Source: Sphingomonas sp. Root720 (lineage in GTDB: Bacteria; Pseudomonadota; Alphaproteobacteria; Sphingomonadales; Sphingomonadaceae). From it: 64,000 nt of DNA. The position numbers and the translations under genes were made by a program. The stretch is from contig NZ_LMID01000001.1 in NCBI RefSeq assembly GCF_001428605.1, forward strand, positions 434,001-498,000, given 5' to 3'. Below are positions 8,184 through 17,183 of this stretch, one piece after another; position 1 is the first letter of the stretch, and each line of letters begins with the position of its first letter. The notes beneath the pieces were generated by a model that had not been told where the DNA came from, did not search any database, and saw only the letters and a list, made by a program, of their open reading frames with translations.

Positions 8184-9292
8184 GCCGCGATCCCCTCGCA
8201 AAGGCGTGCGGCGACCGCGCACAGCGTCTCGTCGTCGTTGCGCCGGCCGACGAGCTGAGTAGCGATCGGCCGGCCCGCGACGGGAATGGTGAGAGCCGGA
8301 TGGCCGGTGACGTTGAACGGCCGGATCAGCGCGGTCAGGCGCAGCATCCGCGCGGCATCGCCGAGATCGTCGAGCGCCGGCGGCAGCGCCGGCAGGGTCG
8401 GAAGGGCGAGCGCGTCCACCCCGGTCAGCGCCTGGTCGACTGCCGCCGTGAAGCGCGTGCGGATCTTCTCCGCCTCGGCGAGCTGCGTGGCCGAGACCTT
8501 GCTGGCGCCGTGCAGCCGGGCGCGGACGTCGGCGCCGAGCCGCGGATCCTCGACGAGGTCGCCGAAGGTCGACCAGGCCTCCCCCGCCATGATGGTGATA
8601 CCCGCCTCGAACGCCTGGTCGAGGCCGGGCAGGTCGACCGGTACGACTTCCGCCCCGCTGCGCCGGATCTCGGCGAGCACGGTGGCCGCGATCTCCGGAT
8701 CGGCCGAGCTTTCGACCCAGCCGATCCTGACCGACGCCGGCCGGCCGGCCGGAACGAAGGTCGGGTCGATCAGCGCCATCGCCGTCTCGAGCCCCGCGAC
8801 GTTACGTGCGAAGGGCCCCACGCAGTCGAGGCTCGAATCGGCAGGAACGCATCCCTCGCGGCTGACCCGGCCAAAGCTGGGCTTCAGGCCGAACACGCCG
8901 CAGCAGGTGGCGGGCATGCGGATCGAACCGCCGGTATCGGTGCCGATCGCGATGTCGGCGAGCCCCGCCGCAACCGCAGCCGCCGAGCCGCTCGACGATC
9001 CGCCGGGGATCAGGTCGGGATAGGCCGGATTGATCGGGGTGCCGAGCCAGCGGTTCACGCCGGTCACGCCATAGGCGAACTCGTGCATATTGGTCTTGCC
9101 GACGATGCGCGCACCGCCGGCGAGAAGCGCCGCGACCACCGCCGCGTGCGCGGCCGCCGGCGGCGCGTCGGCCAGGGCCTCGCTGCCGACGCTGGTGCGC
9201 TTGCCGGCGATGTCGATGCAATCCTTGACCGCAACCGTCGGACCGGTGCCGCCAAGCTCGAATCGTTCGACGAAGATGTTGTCCGACGCCAC
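8180..9292 (-). CDS. iacH: Amidase-signature hydrolase IacH
   Basis: A 370-residue amidase-signature enzyme. The catalytic Lys is in VAVKDCIDIAG near residue 23. The Gly/Ser-rich signature PGGSSSGSAAAVAAGLADIAIGTD carries the cis-Ser and the nucleophilic Ser in GTDTGGSIR. At about 370 residues it is at the short end of the family. In iac clusters IacH is an amidase of unproved step; hydrolysis of indole-acetamide or of a ring-opened amide are both plausible. The GTG at 9292 follows GAGGG. It is the first gene of the minus-strand operon and is transcribed away from two palindromic operators. Confidence 0.78.
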   Translation of the reverse strand: MASDNIFVERFELGGTGPTVAVKDCIDIAGKRTSVGSEALADAPPAAAHAAVVAALLAGGARIVGKTNMHEFAYGVTGVNRWLGTPINPAYPDLIPGGSSSGSAAAVAAGLADIAIGTDTGGSIRMPATCCGVFGLKPSFGRVSREGCVPADSSLDCVGPFARNVAGLETAMALIDPTFVPAGRPASVRIGWVESSADPEIAATVLAEIRRSGAEVVPVDLPGLDQAFEAGITIMAGEAWSTFGDLVEDPRLGADVRARLHGASKVSATQLAEAEKIRTRFTAAVDQALTGVDALALPTLPALPPALDDLGDAARMLRLTALIRPFNVTGHPALTIPVAGRPIATQLVGRRNDDETLCAVAARLCEGIAA

Positions 9293-9307
9293 GCGAGATC
9301 CCTCAGA

Positions 9308-9351
9308 TTGAATATTCAACCTGTTCATATCATGAAGAGTTGAATATTCAA
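9308..9351. promoter_or_regulatory. Paired palindromic operators in the iacH / MarR divergent promoter
   Basis: The perfect palindrome TTGAATATTCAA occurs twice, at 9308-9319 and 9340-9351, with centres 32 bases apart (about three helical turns). Between them lies an imperfect inverted repeat TTCAT-ATC-ATGAA (9324-9336). Each palindrome supplies a TTGAAT -35-like box. Leftward, TTGAAT (complement of 9346-9351) and TATGAA (complement of 9324-9329) are 16 bases apart; rightward, TTGAAT (9308-9313) and CATGAA (9331-9336) are 17 apart. This geometry suits cooperative binding of MarR dimers that blocks both promoters. Confidence 0.75.
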
Positions 9352-9395
9352 CTAGATTGTCGCCGCCGTTCCATCCGGATACAGAAGGTCGGCGC

Positions 9396-9884
9396 ATGGA
9401 GAAACATATGGCCGCGAAGCATGACATGGGGCCCCCCGCCCGGGCCGAGCGGTTCAATTACCGCAGCTGGCCCTTCTACTGGATCGCCCGGGCCAGCGGA
9501 CGCTATCGCGGCAGGATGGAGGAAATGCTGCGCGGCACGAGCCTGGACATGCCGCGCTGGCGGGTACTGATGACTCTGCATCAGGACCGGGTGGCCAGCG
9601 TCAGCGAGATCGCGGCGCATTCGAGCGAGAAGTTGCCGACGATGACCCGGATCATCCAGCGAATGGAGGCAGACGGGCTTGTCCGCCGCCGCCCCCGCCC
9701 CGGTCGCGAACATGTCATGGAGGTGGTGCTGACCGATGCCGGCGAAGTCGCCGGCAACGAAGCCTGGGCCTGCGCCGATTCGATCTACGGCCAGGCGTTC
9801 GCCGGGATGAGCGATGCCGAGCTCGAACAGCTCACCAGCCTGCTCCGGCGGGTCGCGGAAAATCTGAAGGCTTCGGGCGACTGA
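9396..9884 (+). CDS. MarR-family regulator, IacR paralogue (copy 2)
   Basis: A 162-residue MarR-type winged-helix protein. It shares with the product of 3201-3677 the segments SWPFYWIARASGRY, PRWRVLM, SVSEIA, KLPTMTRIIQRMEADGLV and the C-terminal YGQAF region. It diverges from iacH and starts about 45 bases from the second TTGAATATTCAA palindrome, so autoregulation and repression of the iacH operon are likely. The ATG at 9396 has AGAAGG upstream; ATG at 9408 with GGAG is an alternative that removes four residues. The start is not certain. Confidence 0.75.
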   Translation: MEKHMAAKHDMGPPARAERFNYRSWPFYWIARASGRYRGRMEEMLRGTSLDMPRWRVLMTLHQDRVASVSEIAAHSSEKLPTMTRIIQRMEADGLVRRRPRPGREHVMEVVLTDAGEVAGNEAWACADSIYGQAFAGMSDAELEQLTSLLRRVAENLKASGD

Positions 9885-9895
9885 GCGGCGTCATG

Positions 9896-9913
9896 CCGTC
9901 GTCCCGACGACGG
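9896..9913. terminator. Hairpin between convergent genes
   Basis: CCGTCGTC (9896-9903) and GACGACGG (9906-9913) form a perfect 8-bp stem with a 2-base gap, between the convergent MarR and cyclodeaminase genes. There is no T tract, so termination strength is uncertain. Confidence 0.4.
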
Positions 9914-9926
9914 GGAACAATCCGCG

Positions 9927-10895
9927 CTACAGATCGGCCGTCACGCCCCGCCCGGCTCCGGCCGCCGCCTGCACGACATGCTGCGCCGCCGCCAGATCCT
10001 GCACGATGTGCCCGAGCGACTTGTAGATCGTGATTTCGCCATCGTCGCGGCGGCCTTCGCAGCGACCGAGCAGCACTTCGCCGATCTCGCCCAGAAAATG
10101 GTCATCGGTGACGAGGCCCTCGGCGCGGGCGTTGATGAACTCGGCGCCCTGGCTCAGCACCGATTCCCGGCTGTCGCCGAAGAAGCGCGCCATGGCGACG
10201 AGCCGCGTGTCGATCTCGCTCGGCCCCGCCCGGCTCGATCCGACAACGTTGATATGGGTGCCTACCGCGATATCCTCGCTGCGCAGCAGGGGTTCGGCGG
10301 CGGCGGTCGTCGTGCAGAGGATATCGGCGCTCCGCGCGCAATCCGCCGGAGTCGCCGCGACCTCGGCGGCCACGCCCAGCTCCTTGCCCAGCCGCTCCGC
10401 CAGCGCCGCGGCCTTGGCGGCATCGCGGCCCCAGATCCGGATCGTCGCGATCGGACGCACCGCACAGATCGCCTGCGCATGGCCGTGCGCCTGCTCGCCC
10501 GTGCCGAGGATGCCGAGCACGGTCGCATCGCGGCGGGCGAGGACGTCGGTCGCCATCGCGCTCGCCGCCGCGGTGCGGATCGCGGTCACCGATCCCGCCT
10601 CGATCACCGCGCTCGGCTCGCCCGTCGCGGGATCGAACAGCAGCACGACGCCCTGGTGCGACGGTCGCGAGACGCCGTCCGCCGCGGCATGGACCACGCT
10701 GATCAGCTTGGATCCGTAGCTGCCCGGCATCACCCCGCCCATGACGCCGTAGACCCCGCCCGGCGCGGGGAAGATCTGGCGCAGCATCTGGTGCGTGCGC
10801 CCTTCCGAAAGCGCCGTCATCGCTTCGCGCATCAGGCCGATGCAATCGGTCATGGGAAGCAGTTCGCGGACGTCGCGGGCGCTGAGAATGATCAT
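9927..10895 (-). CDS. Ornithine cyclodeaminase / mu-crystallin family protein
   Basis: A 322-residue NAD(P)-binding protein of the OCD/mu-crystallin family. The N-terminal part has LISVVHAAADGVSRPSHQGVVLLFD and GEPSAVIEAGSVTAIRTAAAS. The Rossmann motif GILGTGEQAHGHAQAI follows near residues 129-143, then INVVGSSRAGPSEID. Members act as ornithine or lysine cyclodeaminases, ketimine reductases, alanine dehydrogenases or amino-acid condensing enzymes, and the substrate cannot be told here. The ATG at 10895 opens MIILSARDV, the normal family N-terminus. It points away from paaZ and converges on the second MarR gene. A role in processing amino-acid conjugates is speculative. Confidence 0.75.
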   Translation of the reverse strand: MIILSARDVRELLPMTDCIGLMREAMTALSEGRTHQMLRQIFPAPGGVYGVMGGVMPGSYGSKLISVVHAAADGVSRPSHQGVVLLFDPATGEPSAVIEAGSVTAIRTAAASAMATDVLARRDATVLGILGTGEQAHGHAQAICAVRPIATIRIWGRDAAKAAALAERLGKELGVAAEVAATPADCARSADILCTTTAAAEPLLRSEDIAVGTHINVVGSSRAGPSEIDTRLVAMARFFGDSRESVLSQGAEFINARAEGLVTDDHFLGEIGEVLLGRCEGRRDDGEITIYKSLGHIVQDLAAAQHVVQAAAGAGRGVTADL

Positions 10896-11002
10896 CGGGG
10901 GAGCTCTCGAAAAAGGGGACGATGGTCCATAGGCATGCGCCGTCCGATCGATCAAGCCAGGCCGGGCTCGGGCGGACCCCAGGAGGACCGCCCGCCCCGC
11001 CC

Positions 11003-13030
11003 TCAGATCGCGTTCATCGTCAGCAGGTCGTAGGTCGCGACCAGTTCGTCGGTCGAATCGGTTACCGAGACGGCCCAGCGAACCTCGCCATATTCGTCGT
11101 TGCGCTGCGTCTTGCTGCGGACGGTCAACGCGACCTTGATCGCCTCGCCGGGCGACACCGGCTTCACGAAGCGCAGCCCTTCGAGACCGTAATTGGCCAG
11201 CACGGGGCCCGGCGCCGGGTCGACGAACAGGCCTGCCGCGAACGACAGGATCAGGTAGCCGTGCGCCACCCGGCCCGGGAAGAAGGGATTGGCCGCGGCC
11301 GCCTCCTCGTCCATGTGCGCGTAGAAGGTGTCGCCGGTGAAGTTGGCAAAATGCTCGATATCCTCGAGCGTGATCGTGCGCGACGCGGTGCGCAGCGTAT
11401 AGCCGATCTCGAGCTCGCCGAAGCGCTGGCGGAACGGATGGACCGCCCCCTCGGGCTGCGGCGCCCCTGCCAGCCAGCGGCCGGCGACGACGCTCAGACT
11501 GCGCGGATGTCCCTGGAGGGCGCTGCGCTGCATATAATGCTTCACGCCGCGCACGCCGCCCATTTCCTCGCCGCCACCGGCGCGGCCGGGGCCGCCATGG
11601 ACCAGCATGGGAAGCGGCGAGCCATGACCGGTCGATTCCTTCGCACTGTCCCGATCGAGGATGACGATGCGGCCATGATAGGCGGCCGCGCCGATCACGA
11701 ACCGTCGCGCGACCTGCGGGTCATAGGTGAACAGCGAAACCGCGAGCGAGCCGAGACCGCGATTGGCGAGCGCGATCGCGTCCTCGAAATCCGTATACGG
11801 CATCAGCGTCGACACCGGGCCGAACGCCTCGACGTCATGGACGAGCTTGGCGGTCCAGGGGTCGTCGCGGCGGAACAGCAGCGGCGAGACGAACGCGCCC
11901 TTGGTACCGTCGGCGCCCTGCACTGCGACCGTGTCGATGTCGCCGAAGACCAGCGTCGCCTCGGTCGCCAATTCCCGCGCCTTGGCACGAAGGTCGTTGA
12001 GCTGGGTCATGCCGGCGAGCGGCCCCATGGTAACGCCTTCCTGCGCAGGATCGCCGACGACGACCTTGGCGAGACGGCCCTTCAGCGCTTCCTCGGCGGC
12101 GTCGAGCCACTGGGCCGGCACGAACGCACGGCGGATCGCGGTGCACTTCTGCCCCGCCTTCACCGTCATTTCGCGCGCGACCTCCTTGACGAACAGGTCG
12201 AACTCGGGGGTACCCGGCGCCGCATCGGGACCGAGGATCGAGGCGTTGAGCGAATCGCGCTCGGCCACGAAGCGCACCGATTCCCGCGCGATGACGGGGT
12301 GGGTCTGGAGCTTCATCGCGGTCGCCGCCGATCCGGTGAAGGAGACGACGTCCTGGCAGGTCAGATGGTCGAGCAGGTCGCCGACGCCGCCGACGATCAG
12401 CTGGAGCGCGCCCGGCGGCAGCACGTCGGCCTCGATCATGATGCGGACGGCATGTTCGGTGACCTGGCAGGTCGCGGTGCCCGGCTTGACGATCGCCGGC
12501 ACGCCCGCGAGCAGCGTCGGCCCGAGCTTCTCGAGCATGCCCCAGACCGGGAAGTTGAAGGCGTTGATGTGGACCGCGACGCCCTGGAGCGAGGTGTAGA
12601 CATGCTGGCCGACGAAGCTGCCGGTCTTGCCGATCGGCTCGAGGTCGCCATCGGTCAGGATGACGTCGTCGGGCAGCTCGCGGCGGCCGCGCGACGACAT
12701 GGTGAACAGCGTGCCCGCCCCGCCCTCGATGTCGATCCAGCCATCGACGCGCGTCGCGCCGGTCGAAGCCGACAGGGCGTACAGCTCTTCCTTGCGGGCC
12801 ATGATCGCCTGCGCCAGCGCCTTGAGCGCGCGGGCACGGGCGTGGAAGGTCATCTTGCGCAACGCCGGGCCGCCGACCTCTCGGGCGTGGCGCAGCATCG
12901 CCGCGAAATCAAGTCCTTTGCTGCCCGCCTCGGCGACCAGCGACCCGTCGATCGCCGACAGGACAGGCAGCTTCTCGGTGGTGCTCGCGACCCACTGGTC
13001 GACGGCATAGTTGTTGAGCGTCTTGGTCAT
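11003..13030 (-). CDS. paaZ: Bifunctional oxepin-CoA hydrolase / 3-oxo-5,6-dehydrosuberyl-CoA semialdehyde dehydrogenase PaaZ
   Basis: A 675-residue fusion that opens the oxepin ring and oxidises the aldehyde formed. Residues 1-515 or so are an aldehyde dehydrogenase domain with Glu257 (FVAERDS) and nucleophile Cys296 (KAGQKC). Residues about 535-675 are an R-hydratase/MaoC-type domain with FTGDTFYAHMDE and PGRVAHGYL. The length and the positions of Glu and Cys agree closely with known PaaZ. The stop of the co-oriented paaG lies 25 bases upstream, so the two are probably transcribed together as paaG-paaZ. Confidence 0.93.
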   Translation of the reverse strand: MTKTLNNYAVDQWVASTTEKLPVLSAIDGSLVAEAGSKGLDFAAMLRHAREVGGPALRKMTFHARARALKALAQAIMARKEELYALSASTGATRVDGWIDIEGGAGTLFTMSSRGRRELPDDVILTDGDLEPIGKTGSFVGQHVYTSLQGVAVHINAFNFPVWGMLEKLGPTLLAGVPAIVKPGTATCQVTEHAVRIMIEADVLPPGALQLIVGGVGDLLDHLTCQDVVSFTGSAATAMKLQTHPVIARESVRFVAERDSLNASILGPDAAPGTPEFDLFVKEVAREMTVKAGQKCTAIRRAFVPAQWLDAAEEALKGRLAKVVVGDPAQEGVTMGPLAGMTQLNDLRAKARELATEATLVFGDIDTVAVQGADGTKGAFVSPLLFRRDDPWTAKLVHDVEAFGPVSTLMPYTDFEDAIALANRGLGSLAVSLFTYDPQVARRFVIGAAAYHGRIVILDRDSAKESTGHGSPLPMLVHGGPGRAGGGEEMGGVRGVKHYMQRSALQGHPRSLSVVAGRWLAGAPQPEGAVHPFRQRFGELEIGYTLRTASRTITLEDIEHFANFTGDTFYAHMDEEAAAANPFFPGRVAHGYLILSFAAGLFVDPAPGPVLANYGLEGLRFVKPVSPGEAIKVALTVRSKTQRNDEYGEVRWAVSVTDSTDELVATYDLLTMNAI

Positions 13031-13055
13031 GGCTTCCTCAATCTGGGAACGGGCG

Positions 13056-13847
13056 TCAGCGCCCGGTGAACCTGGGGGCCCGCTTCTCGGTGAAAGCGCT
13101 CACGCCCTCGCGATAGTCGTCGCTGAAGCCGAGATCGCGCATCCAGCGGCCTTCGATGACGAGTTCCTCGTCGAGCGTCTTCATCATCGAGCCGCGGATC
13201 AGATGCTTGGTCGCGACCAGGCCGCGCGTCGGGCCGCTGGCGAACTTGCGGGCGAGCTTCATGCTCTCCTCCGCCAGCGCCTCGTCGTCGACGCACTTCC
13301 AGATCAGGCCCCACTCCTCGGCCTTCTCGGCGGGCAGCGGATCGCCGGTCATCGCAAGCCCCAGCGCGCGCGCTTGCCCCGCGAGACGCGGCAGCACCCA
13401 GGTGCCGCCCGAGTCGGGAATCAGGCCGATATTGGCGAAGGACTGGATGAACTTGGCGCTGCGCGCCGCGAAGACGATGTCGCAGGCGAAGGCAATGTTG
13501 GCGCCGGCACCGGCGGCAACACCGTTGACCGCGCAGATCACCGGCTTGTCCATCCCCGCGAGGCGGCGGACGAGCGGCGCGTAATATTTCTCGACCGAGG
13601 CGCCGAGATCGACCGCCTCCCCGCCGGGCGCCACCGCCCGGTCGGCAAGATCCTGCCCAGCGCAGAAACCACGCCCCGCGCCGGTCAGCAGCATTGCGCG
13701 GATCGCGGGATCGCTCTCGATCGTGCCGAGCGCGGAGGCGACCTCCTCGTGCATCGCCACGGTGAAGCTGTTCAACCGGTCCGGCCGGTTCAACGTCAGA
13801 CGGGCTACGCCGTCCTCGACGACGAGCTCAATCGTTTCATAGGCCAT
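13056..13847 (-). CDS. paaG: Ring-1,2-epoxyphenylacetyl-CoA isomerase PaaG
   Basis: A 263-residue crotonase-fold enzyme. It carries GFCAGQDL (residues 60-67), the oxyanion-hole segment VNGVAAGAGANIAFACD and Asp145 in IGLIPDSGG, the pattern of Delta3,Delta2-enoyl-CoA isomerase-like PaaG rather than of a plain hydratase, which has Glu at both sites. PaaG converts the epoxide of phenylacetyl-CoA to oxepin-CoA. It diverges from paaH, with a candidate PaaR operator in the 105-base gap, and precedes paaZ on the same strand. Confidence 0.9.
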   Translation of the reverse strand: MAYETIELVVEDGVARLTLNRPDRLNSFTVAMHEEVASALGTIESDPAIRAMLLTGAGRGFCAGQDLADRAVAPGGEAVDLGASVEKYYAPLVRRLAGMDKPVICAVNGVAAGAGANIAFACDIVFAARSAKFIQSFANIGLIPDSGGTWVLPRLAGQARALGLAMTGDPLPAEKAEEWGLIWKCVDDEALAEESMKLARKFASGPTRGLVATKHLIRGSMMKTLDEELVIEGRWMRDLGFSDDYREGVSAFTEKRAPRFTGR

Positions 13848-13867
13848 AGACGATCCTCGACTTCCTT

Positions 13868-13887
13868 TTAATAGACTGCCCGGTCAG
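13868..13887. promoter_or_regulatory. Candidate PaaR (TetR-type) operator in paaG / paaH divergent promoter
   Basis: On the complementary strand this reads CTGACCGGGCAGTCTATTAA. It matches the site before paaA (17131-17150) at 15 of 20 positions and shares the half-site pair GAC(C)...GTC. A TetR-family gene lies at the far end of the locus. Rightward, a weak promoter is possible: TTGGCA (13895-13900) with TAGATA (13918-13923) 17 bases away. Confidence 0.55.
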
Positions 13888-13952
13888 ACAATTATTGGCA
13901 AGGGATAATTTGGAGACTAGATACATCTTATCTGATGCCGCAGAGAGAGTTT

Positions 13953-15422
13953 ATGACGATCGGAACGGAAAGCATCATCGCCGTGGTCGGCGCGGGCACG
14001 ATGGGCGCGGGAATCGCGCTGGTCGCGGCGCAGGCAGGCCACTCGGTTCGGGTAATCGACACCCAGGAAGCCGCGCTGGAGCGCGGGCGGCAGGGTATCG
14101 CCAGGTCGCTGGCCTCGCTGGTGAAGCGCGGCACCGTCGACGAGGCCGCCGCCGCCGCGATCGCCGACCGGATCGGCTGGAGCACCGACGTCGCCAGCGC
14201 CGCGCCGGCGGCATTGGCGGTCGAAGCGGTCGTCGAGCGGATGGACGTCAAGACCGGCCTGTTCCGCGCGCTCGCCGAGCATGTCGCGCCCGACGCGATC
14301 CTCGCCAGCAACACGTCCTCGCTGTCGATCGAGGCGATGGCGGAGGGTGTTCCGGGGCCGGAACGCTTCGCCGGCCTCCATTTCTTCAACCCCGTCCCCG
14401 CGATGAAGCTGGTCGAGCTGATCGCCTCCTCGCGCACCGCGCCCGGCGTGATCGACACGCTCGAAGCATTGATGCGCAGCTGGAAGAAGCTTCCCGTTCG
14501 CGTCCGCGACGTGCCGGGCTTCATCGTCAACCGCGTCGCCCGTCCCTATTATGGCGAAGGCTTCGCCGCCCTCGGAGAGGGGATCGACCCGGCCCTGATC
14601 GACCATGCGCTGGAAAGCGCGGGCGGCTTCCGCATGGGCCCGCTCGTGCTCGCCGACCTGATCGGCCACGACATCAACTACACCGTCGCCTGCCAGGTGT
14701 TCGAGGGCTATGCCGGCAAGACCCGCTTCCGCACGCACGCAAGCCAGAAGGCGATCTACGATTCCGGCCAGTTCGGCCGCAAGAGCGGCAAGGGCGTCTA
14801 TGATTACGCCGCCGACCTCCCCGCCCCACCCTTCGTCGCACCCGGCGCGGTGCCCGGCAGCATCGAGGCCGGCCCTGATGCGGGCGAGATCGAGCCGCTG
14901 ATCGCGCTGGCCGAGGCAGCCGGCGGCACCGTGGCCCGCTCCGCCGACATCGAACCCGGAGCGCTTCGCATCGATGGCAAGCTGCTGGCGATGGGCGACG
15001 GCCGCCGCCTCGCCGACCGCGCGGATGTGGATATCCTGCTCGACGCCGCCCGCGACCTCGCCGCCACCCCGACCCTGATCGTCACCACGCGCGACGCGGA
15101 GGCGCTGGCGCTGGCCGCCGGTTTCGCGAAGCTGGTCGGCAAGCAGCTGCTGGCGCTGCCCGACCGGCCGGGCCAGGTCGTGCTGCGCACGCTCGCCCAG
15201 CTGGCCAATTCGGGCTTCGACGCGCTCGCCGACGACATCGCCGACGCGGCCGGGGTCGATACCGCGATGCGTTTCGGCGCCAACCATCCCCAGGGTCCGC
15301 TGGACTGGGCGCGGGGTTTCGGCACCGCCCGGCTCGGCTCGGTGCTGTCGAACATCGCCGCCGCGACCGGCGATGCGATCTACGCGCCTTCCCCCGCCAT
15401 CGGCATGTCGGAGCCCGCATGA
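13953..15422 (+). CDS. paaH: 3-hydroxyadipyl-CoA dehydrogenase PaaH
   Basis: A 489-residue 3-hydroxyacyl-CoA dehydrogenase. The NAD-binding motif VVGAGTMGAG lies near residues 11-20, then NTSSLSI, GLHFFNPVPAMKLVE and the C-terminal domain entry DVPGFIVNRVARPYYGE. The length, roughly 200 residues beyond the basic fold, is normal for PaaH, which has a second C-terminal domain (DYAADLPA onward, with LDWARGFG near the end). It oxidises 3-hydroxyadipyl-CoA to 3-oxoadipyl-CoA. The ATG at 13953 follows AGAGAG by a short spacer; ATG at 13935 is a poorer alternative. The ATGA overlap couples it to paaI. Confidence 0.92.
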   Translation: MTIGTESIIAVVGAGTMGAGIALVAAQAGHSVRVIDTQEAALERGRQGIARSLASLVKRGTVDEAAAAAIADRIGWSTDVASAAPAALAVEAVVERMDVKTGLFRALAEHVAPDAILASNTSSLSIEAMAEGVPGPERFAGLHFFNPVPAMKLVELIASSRTAPGVIDTLEALMRSWKKLPVRVRDVPGFIVNRVARPYYGEGFAALGEGIDPALIDHALESAGGFRMGPLVLADLIGHDINYTVACQVFEGYAGKTRFRTHASQKAIYDSGQFGRKSGKGVYDYAADLPAPPFVAPGAVPGSIEAGPDAGEIEPLIALAEAAGGTVARSADIEPGALRIDGKLLAMGDGRRLADRADVDILLDAARDLAATPTLIVTTRDAEALALAAGFAKLVGKQLLALPDRPGQVVLRTLAQLANSGFDALADDIADAAGVDTAMRFGANHPQGPLDWARGFGTARLGSVLSNIAAATGDAIYAPSPAIGMSEPA

Positions 15423-15854
15423 GCGACGCCCTAGCTTACCGCGTCGCCGAACGTCTGCTCGCGCAGGAGGGAACGGCGCCGGTCTGGAATATCGTGCTGG
15501 AGGAGGCGCGGGTCGGCTATGCCCGCATCGCGATGAAAATCCGGCCGGACATGACCAACGGCCTCGGCTCGATCCATGGCGGCATGATCTTCGCACTGGC
15601 CGACACCGCCTTCGCCTATGCCTGCAACAGCCGCAACGTGGCGACGGTCGCGCAGGGCGCCTCGATCCTGTTCCTGTCCCCGGCCCATCCCGGCGAGGAG
15701 CTGGTTGCCGAAGCGAGTGAAGCCGCTATGGCCGGCCGCAGCGGCGCCTACGGCGTCGCCATCCGCACCCGCGACGGTCGTGCGGTCGCCCAGTTCCAGG
15801 GCCACTCCCGCACGGTAGGCGGCCCGATCATCGACGATTCCGAAGGAGATTCCC

Positions 15855-15862
<8 letters not shown>
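15419..15862 (+). CDS. paaI: Hotdog-fold phenylacetyl-CoA pathway thioesterase PaaI
   Basis: A 147-residue hotdog thioesterase. The family signature is seen in GLGSIHGGMIFALADTAFAYACNS near residues 43-66, including the HGG turn and the catalytic Asp. PaaI hydrolyses stalled CoA intermediates such as ring-hydroxylated phenylacetyl-CoA, protecting the CoA pool. It overlaps paaH by ATGA and runs 8 bases into the thiolase gene, so the three are translated together. Confidence 0.92.
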
Positions 15863-17054
<1,192 letters not shown>

Positions 17055-17062
17055 AAGCTCGG

Positions 17063-17104
17063 CCCTCGATCGCCGCGGTCCAAGCCGTCCGGGGCGATCG
17101 AGGG
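17063..17104 (+). terminator. Strong hairpin after paaJ
   Basis: CCCTCGATCGCC (17063-17074) and GGCGATCGAGGG (17093-17104) form a perfect 12-bp stem with an 18-base loop directly after the thiolase stop. No T run follows, so it may be a factor-assisted terminator or an RNA-stabilising hairpin. It separates paaHIJ from the paaA promoter. Confidence 0.6.
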
Positions 17105-17130
17105 TCCGCAATCGGCCCCGGGAAAATTGA

Positions 17131-17159
17131 TTGACCGGGTGGTCGGTTAATTATATAGT
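17131..17159 (+). promoter_or_regulatory. paaA promoter overlapped by PaaR-type operator
   Basis: TTGACC (-35, 17131-17136) and TATAGT (-10, 17154-17159) are 17 bases apart, 24 bases before paaA. The sequence TTGACCGGGTGGTCGGTTAA (17131-17150) covers the -35 and most of the spacer. It contains the inverted pair GACC...GGTC and resembles the site between paaG and paaH. A repressor bound here would block RNA polymerase, as expected for a TetR-type PaaR released by phenylacetyl-CoA. Confidence 0.65.
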
Positions 17160-17183
17160 GCAGGTCATCAAGGAGATTCGCCC

